This document shows, piece after piece, positions 60,334-64,000 of a stretch of DNA of 64,000 bases. Origin of the DNA: Anaerolineales bacterium (GTDB lineage: Bacteria; Chloroflexota; Anaerolineae; Anaerolineales; Villigracilaceae); contig JADGEO010000003.1 in assembly GCA_016744335.1 (NCBI GenBank), forward strand, positions 58,891 through 122,890. Reading direction: 5' to 3'. Under the pieces are notes generated by a model, which had not been told where the DNA came from, made no database searches, and saw nothing but the letters and a program-made list of their open reading frames with translations. The position numbers were made by a program, and so were the translations under genes. Numbering within the stretch: the stretch's first letter is position 1; every line of letters begins with the position of its first letter.

Positions 60334-62198
60334 GCAAGAAAAAAAAGATTACCCCTCGTGTTGGTGAATTGCGTCCCAGCCAGCTTATGTTTACTTACGG
60401 CGTGGGCGCGATGATCGACCTACCCAAATTCTCCGTAATTGTTTCCGGCTTAGACGATTGGCCCACCAGCCCCGAATACTCAGAACCAATTATTGAAGAC
60501 CGGCTACTTTCTGCCGTTCGCTCCAAGAAACCCTTGGTCAAGAAACTCTTATCACCGCCTGTAACAGAGGCTAGTTCAGACCCATTTGACTCCCTTGCCT
60601 GTATTGGTGTTCCAGTGGCAACCTTTCCACGCTGGATGGTTTGCCCGCAATGCCGCACATTGGCACCAATCAGTTCGGATATTTTCAAAATAAAAGAAAA
60701 CCCCTATCATCCCGAAAGAACTGCATACAGACATGAGAGTTGTAATAAAGCTAAAAAACCGCCAGATGTTTATCCTGCTCGCTTTTTGGTCTCCTGTGAA
60801 AAGGGGCACCTAGATGATTTTCCTTGGGATTGGTTTGTTCATACAGGGGAATCATGTGGAAATCCGCAATTAGCTCTATATGAAATTTCTCCTTCTGGTG
60901 AAGCTTCAGATTTATACGTTAAATGTCACGGTTGTGGAAAATCCAAACGAATGTCGGAAGCCTTTGGGAAAGAGAACCGTGAAAAATTGCCTAAGTGTCG
61001 GGGACGTCATCCTCATTTACGTAGCTACGATTCTGAAAAATGCGGTCATCGTATGCGCCCTTTGATTTTGGGCGCGACCAACACTTGGTTCCCAGCGGTG
61101 TATAGTTCAATCGCCATTCCTGTGGATAGTGGGAAATTAAGAGAGCTTATCAATAACCAGTGGCTTATCCTAAAAGATGTTGAAAACCCAAGTATTTTGA
61201 CTTTCCTACGAAATCAAGGTTCGCTTGGTGAATTGAATGAGTTTTCAAACGATGAAATTTTTGCTGAAATCGAGAAGCGCCGTAGCGAAGATGCCGGTGA
61301 GCTACCTGCACCTTCCGCTGAGCCCGATCTCTTGGCACCTGAATGGCAAAGTTTCAGCAATTTTGACCCAGATAAAAACTCTGAAGACTTTTTTCTAACG
61401 CCGGTCGATGTCCCTGAAGACTATGACGACGTGATAGAAAAAGTCATCTTGGTCGAACGTTTGCGAGAAGTGCGTGCCCTAATCGGCTTTACGCGTCTGG
61501 ATGCTTTGGGCGAATTAACCGACCCTGAATTCAAGATACAGATCGAACCAGCACCTATCTCTCGAGCACATCCAATTTGGGTACCTGCCACAGAAGTTCG
61601 CGGTGAAGGCATTTTTATCCAATTCAAAGAGGAAGAAATACAGGCTTGGCTGGAAAAGAGTGCCGTCAAAAAGCGCAGCGAAAAGTTTCTTGTTTCGCAC
61701 AAGAAATGGCGCAATGCTCGTTTCATCAAAGATGCAGAAGGGAACTATCCAGGAATGCGCTATGTGCTCGTTCATACCTTTGCGCATCTGCTCATTCGAC
61801 AATTATCGCTTGATGCCGGTTATTCTGCGAGCAGCATCCGTGAGCGCATCTATGCCCGCTCTGATGAACGAGATGAAGGACCTATGGCTGGAATCCTGAT
61901 TTACACCGCTGCGCCCGATAGCGAAGGAACTTTGGGTGGTTTAGTTGAACTCGGCTCACCTGAAAGACTCAGCTTGCACATCGCTAAAGCGCTGGAGAAC
62001 GCGCTACTTTGTGCTAGTGATCCGCTTTGTTCAGAACATTTGCCAAGCAATAGTGGGCGGACACTACATGGTGCAGCTTGTCATGCCTGTGCATTTCTCT
62101 CCGAGACATCTTGTGAGCGCGGCAATAAATATTTGGATCGTGCAACGGTAATCCCCACAGTTTTGGACGATGATTTAGCCTTCTTCAAAGTTAAATGA
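60330..62198 (+). CDS. drmB: DISARM DUF1998 protein DrmB
   Basis: A 622-aa protein from ATG 60330, whose ATGA overlaps the drmA stop; an upstream in-frame start is rejected because it lies inside drmA. The N-terminus is RVGELRPSQLMFTYGVGAMI. Zinc-binding cysteines are seen at CPQCRTLAP (about 105) and CHGCGKSKR (about 205). The C-terminal DUF1998 domain has LVHTFAHLLIRQLSLDAGYS and the CHACAFLSETSCERGN cysteine set (about 583). DrmB partners DrmA in the core complex. It overlaps drmC by 4 nt. Confidence 0.96.
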   Translation: MSKKKKITPRVGELRPSQLMFTYGVGAMIDLPKFSVIVSGLDDWPTSPEYSEPIIEDRLLSAVRSKKPLVKKLLSPPVTEASSDPFDSLACIGVPVATFPRWMVCPQCRTLAPISSDIFKIKENPYHPERTAYRHESCNKAKKPPDVYPARFLVSCEKGHLDDFPWDWFVHTGESCGNPQLALYEISPSGEASDLYVKCHGCGKSKRMSEAFGKENREKLPKCRGRHPHLRSYDSEKCGHRMRPLILGATNTWFPAVYSSIAIPVDSGKLRELINNQWLILKDVENPSILTFLRNQGSLGELNEFSNDEIFAEIEKRRSEDAGELPAPSAEPDLLAPEWQSFSNFDPDKNSEDFFLTPVDVPEDYDDVIEKVILVERLREVRALIGFTRLDALGELTDPEFKIQIEPAPISRAHPIWVPATEVRGEGIFIQFKEEEIQAWLEKSAVKKRSEKFLVSHKKWRNARFIKDAEGNYPGMRYVLVHTFAHLLIRQLSLDAGYSASSIRERIYARSDERDEGPMAGILIYTAAPDSEGTLGGLVELGSPERLSLHIAKALENALLCASDPLCSEHLPSNSGRTLHGAACHACAFLSETSCERGNKYLDRATVIPTVLDDDLAFFKVK

Positions 62199-63007
62199 TG
62201 ATGACTATCATCCAAAGCTTCTCGGCGGAAATACAAAAACTTGCAGGTGATTTGCCTGTTGCGTTAGCGTTACAACTCGCTCAAAACCTTGAAGAGGAAG
62301 AAGGCGGAGATTGGAGTGGGATTCGCTTGTCAATGCTGCAACATATTCATAACTCTGGACTAATAGAGAGGATTCAGAGATTCTGTAAGATTTGGGAAAA
62401 AGATTTTTCAGGGTATGCTCCCCAAAGCGTAGCGTTGAGTCTTGTTGCCGCCGTAAATGCAACTGAAGAAGAGAAAAACAAGACCATTCTTTCTTTGGTT
62501 TGGACGGGTCCATCCAGTGAAAAAATCCCTCTGAGGCGTACGGAACAGGTTTTGGCGCAACTTATTCGTGATGCAAGGTCACATCTTCTGTTGGTTAGTT
62601 TTGCAGTCTATAAAGCCGAAGAAATCATGCAAGCATTAGAAAATGCTGTTCGGCGAGATGTGAAAGTTACCTTTATCATAGAAACGCCCTCATCCGGCAA
62701 TAAGAAAATCAGTTTTGACCCTTTTAGAAACTTTAGTAAGTTGCTTCAAGAGAATGTTGAATTTTACATCTGGTCACCTGAGAAACGCCTCCTATCTGAT
62801 GATGGGAAGCATGGTTCTTTACATGCTAAAGTCGCTATTTCTGATTCTGGGACAGCGTTTATAACCAGTGCAAACCTAACCGATTACGCCATGAATCTTA
62901 ATATGGAAATGGGCACTTTAATTGTGAGCAAAGATGTATCCCGACAGGTTGAAGAGCACTTCTTTGAACTGATAGCGGAAGATATTCTCATTCAACTTGT
63001 GGAGTAA
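62195..63007 (+). CDS. drmC: DISARM phospholipase-D-like protein DrmC
   Basis: A 270-aa protein with one PLD motif, SLHAKVAISD followed by ITSANLTDYAMNLNMEMG (about residue 208 on), in the HxKxxxxD form. The N-terminal half is helical and lacks a second HKD motif, as usual for DrmC. The family fold suggests nuclease activity, although DrmC is reported to be dispensable for defence in at least one system. ATG 62195 overlaps the drmB stop. It is the last clear gene of the operon. Confidence 0.94.
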   Translation: MMMTIIQSFSAEIQKLAGDLPVALALQLAQNLEEEEGGDWSGIRLSMLQHIHNSGLIERIQRFCKIWEKDFSGYAPQSVALSLVAAVNATEEEKNKTILSLVWTGPSSEKIPLRRTEQVLAQLIRDARSHLLLVSFAVYKAEEIMQALENAVRRDVKVTFIIETPSSGNKKISFDPFRNFSKLLQENVEFYIWSPEKRLLSDDGKHGSLHAKVAISDSGTAFITSANLTDYAMNLNMEMGTLIVSKDVSRQVEEHFFELIAEDILIQLVE

Positions 63008-63237
63008 GGAAAAAATAGTTGAAACTAAACACAAAATCATCAAAATCGGCGGCATTTTCTCCACCTCCTTAAAAGTTTGGACGAAAAAACTCAATCTAAT
63101 CAGTTGGAACGGTCGCGCACCTAAATACGTTCTGCGCGACTGGGCACCTGAACTTAAAAAGATAGGCAAAGGCATCACGCAGCACGGATGTTGAGTTGCG
63201 GACATTCAAAGAGATACTTGGTGAGCTAGAAATTTAA
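62997..63237 (+). pseudogene. Frameshifted PC4/YdbC-like single-strand DNA-binding protein
   Basis: From TTG 62997, inside the end of drmC, the frame reads WTKKLNLISWNGRAPKYVLR and DWAPELKKIGKGIT, a good match to the bacterial PC4 (YdbC) domain. It then stops prematurely. One base over, the sequence continues STDVELRTFKEILGELEI and a stop at 63237, which is the expected family C-terminus. A single extra base near 63178-63185 explains both. PC4-like proteins bind single-stranded DNA and affect transcription or replication. The gene is either broken or contains a sequence error. Confidence 0.75.
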
Positions 63238-63282
63238 CATTAGGTGTCAAAAGATGATGATTAGATTCTAAGCTCTGGATAC

Positions 63283-64000
63283 TTACAGCTTCTCCACCGC
63301 CTCCTCCAAATCCCTCTCCCCTGGCGTGATATAGATACGAGTTGTATTCAAGTCGCTGTGCCCTAAAAGCGCAGCGACTTTTTCTATGCTCACCCCCTGA
63401 TTAATCAAAGACTTGGCAAAAGTGTGCCGCAGAATATGCGGCGTCACATCTTCTAAACAAGCAGCTTGCGATAATCTCCCCACAGCCCGCTGAACAGAGC
63501 GGGCAGAGACTGCGTTGCTACGTTGCCCCACAAAGAGCGCATCCGTATCCACTGGTGGGCGATGCAAAAGCCATTGGCTCAGCATCTGCCGGGCTTGCCT
63601 ATTCAAAGGCACAACACGCTGTTTTCCCCCTTTTCCTGCCCGTACGGTCACTTTGCCTTTGCGCTCGCTTATATAAGCATCTGAGAGCCGTAGGGCACAT
63701 AATTCTCCCACTCGCAATCCCGTATTAAGCAAAACCGTCACCATTGTAGCGTCTCGCAGACGCAAAACCCACAAGCGGGGATAGCGTTGTCTTGCCACCT
63801 GTAAATCTCTCTCCATCGCTCGCAAGAGCGCAGCCTTTTCACGTTTCTCTAACCACTTTGGGCTTAGGGGAGCGGTTGCGACACTGCGAATATGCAAAGC
63901 TGGGTTGATCTCTATCTGCCCAGCTTGCACTGCCCAATTTCCAAAGGAAACCAAAGCTGCCAAACGCCTATTAATCGTCTGCGGCTTCGCAGTCTTATTC
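63283..64000 (-). CDS. Tyrosine recombinase (XerC/D-like), 5' end beyond the window
   Basis: An open frame from the stop at 63283 to the window edge. The N-terminal core-binding domain is partly visible (TINRRLAALVSFGNWAVQAG). The catalytic set is complete: R in NTGLRVGELCALRL, K in VRAGKGGKQRVVPL, HILRHTFAKSLI (H-x-x-R), H in LLGHSDLNT and Y in TRIYITPGERDL. It differs from the integrase at 38416 and looks like the type associated with integrative elements and integron-like arrays. It converges on the defence operon and may mark its right boundary. Confidence 0.9.
   Translation of the reverse strand, partial: NKTAKPQTINRRLAALVSFGNWAVQAGQIEINPALHIRSVATAPLSPKWLEKREKAALLRAMERDLQVARQRYPRLWVLRLRDATMVTVLLNTGLRVGELCALRLSDAYISERKGKVTVRAGKGGKQRVVPLNRQARQMLSQWLLHRPPVDTDALFVGQRSNAVSARSVQRAVGRLSQAACLEDVTPHILRHTFAKSLINQGVSIEKVAALLGHSDLNTTRIYITPGERDLEEAVEKL

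Noticed and set aside
44359..63007. BREX, Druantia or Zorya system
   Set aside because: There is no PglZ, BrxC or BrxL and no ZorAB. The SNF2 helicase, methylase, DrmA, DUF1998 and PLD order fits class 1 DISARM instead.

Overview
The window looks like a chromosomal segment of a Chloroflexota bacterium, most likely Anaerolineae-like. This is inferred from gene content (PQQ-repeat Ser/Thr kinase, PP2C, DnaJ-VWA and FHA cluster, Ycf46-type AAA ATPase, fused CydDC, many small palindromic dispersed repeats). There is no rRNA or other marker to settle it. The backbone is moderately AT-rich, and several stretches differ clearly in base composition by eye.

Layout. 1-474 is the start of a moxR gene running off the left edge, followed by a gene-free stretch that may hold a small RNA. 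977-7685 is a signalling block: Ser/Thr kinase with a beta-propeller, PP2C phosphatase, DnaJ-VWA fusion, zinc-ribbon/FHA protein, a small protein and two response regulators. 7766-13726 holds an ISAs1 transposase remnant, a cysteine synthase, an MscS channel, a pilin-like pair and an Old Yellow Enzyme, separated by a recurring terminator cassette. 13828-18665 holds leuS with its T-box leader, a duplicated leuS 3' end, a VapC-type toxin-antitoxin operon between the two copies, and two tRNA-Ala genes. 18738-28547 holds a second ISAs1 remnant, a mutarotase-like protein, a Ycf46/membrane/Ig-repeat trio, a lipid kinase, ybeY, pgpH and yqeY. 28569-38113 holds the cytochrome bd block (Rrf2 regulator, cydA, cydB, fused cydDC), rpe, rpiA and a PHP phosphoesterase.

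38247-64000 is accessory DNA. It starts at a tRNA-Lys with an adjacent integrase, excisionase and XRE regulator. A small PUA/ASCH-like protein, a HIT protein and a RecD2 helicase follow. Then comes an 18.6-kb same-strand operon that I read as a class 1 DISARM anti-phage system: drmD, drmMI, drmA, drmB, drmC. A frameshifted PC4-like ORF and a second tyrosine recombinase, cut by the window end, close it.

The most interesting feature is that the DISARM operon carries two additional membrane-associated genes tightly embedded between the core genes. One is a 412-aa protein with transmembrane segments between drmD and drmMI. The other is a 1204-aa P-loop NTPase with four C-terminal transmembrane segments between drmMI and drmA, only 2 nt before drmA. 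I know neither as a core DISARM component. Together they suggest a DISARM variant with a membrane-associated module. Also notable are palindromic or dispersed repeats inserted in frame into leuS, cydDC and drmMI.
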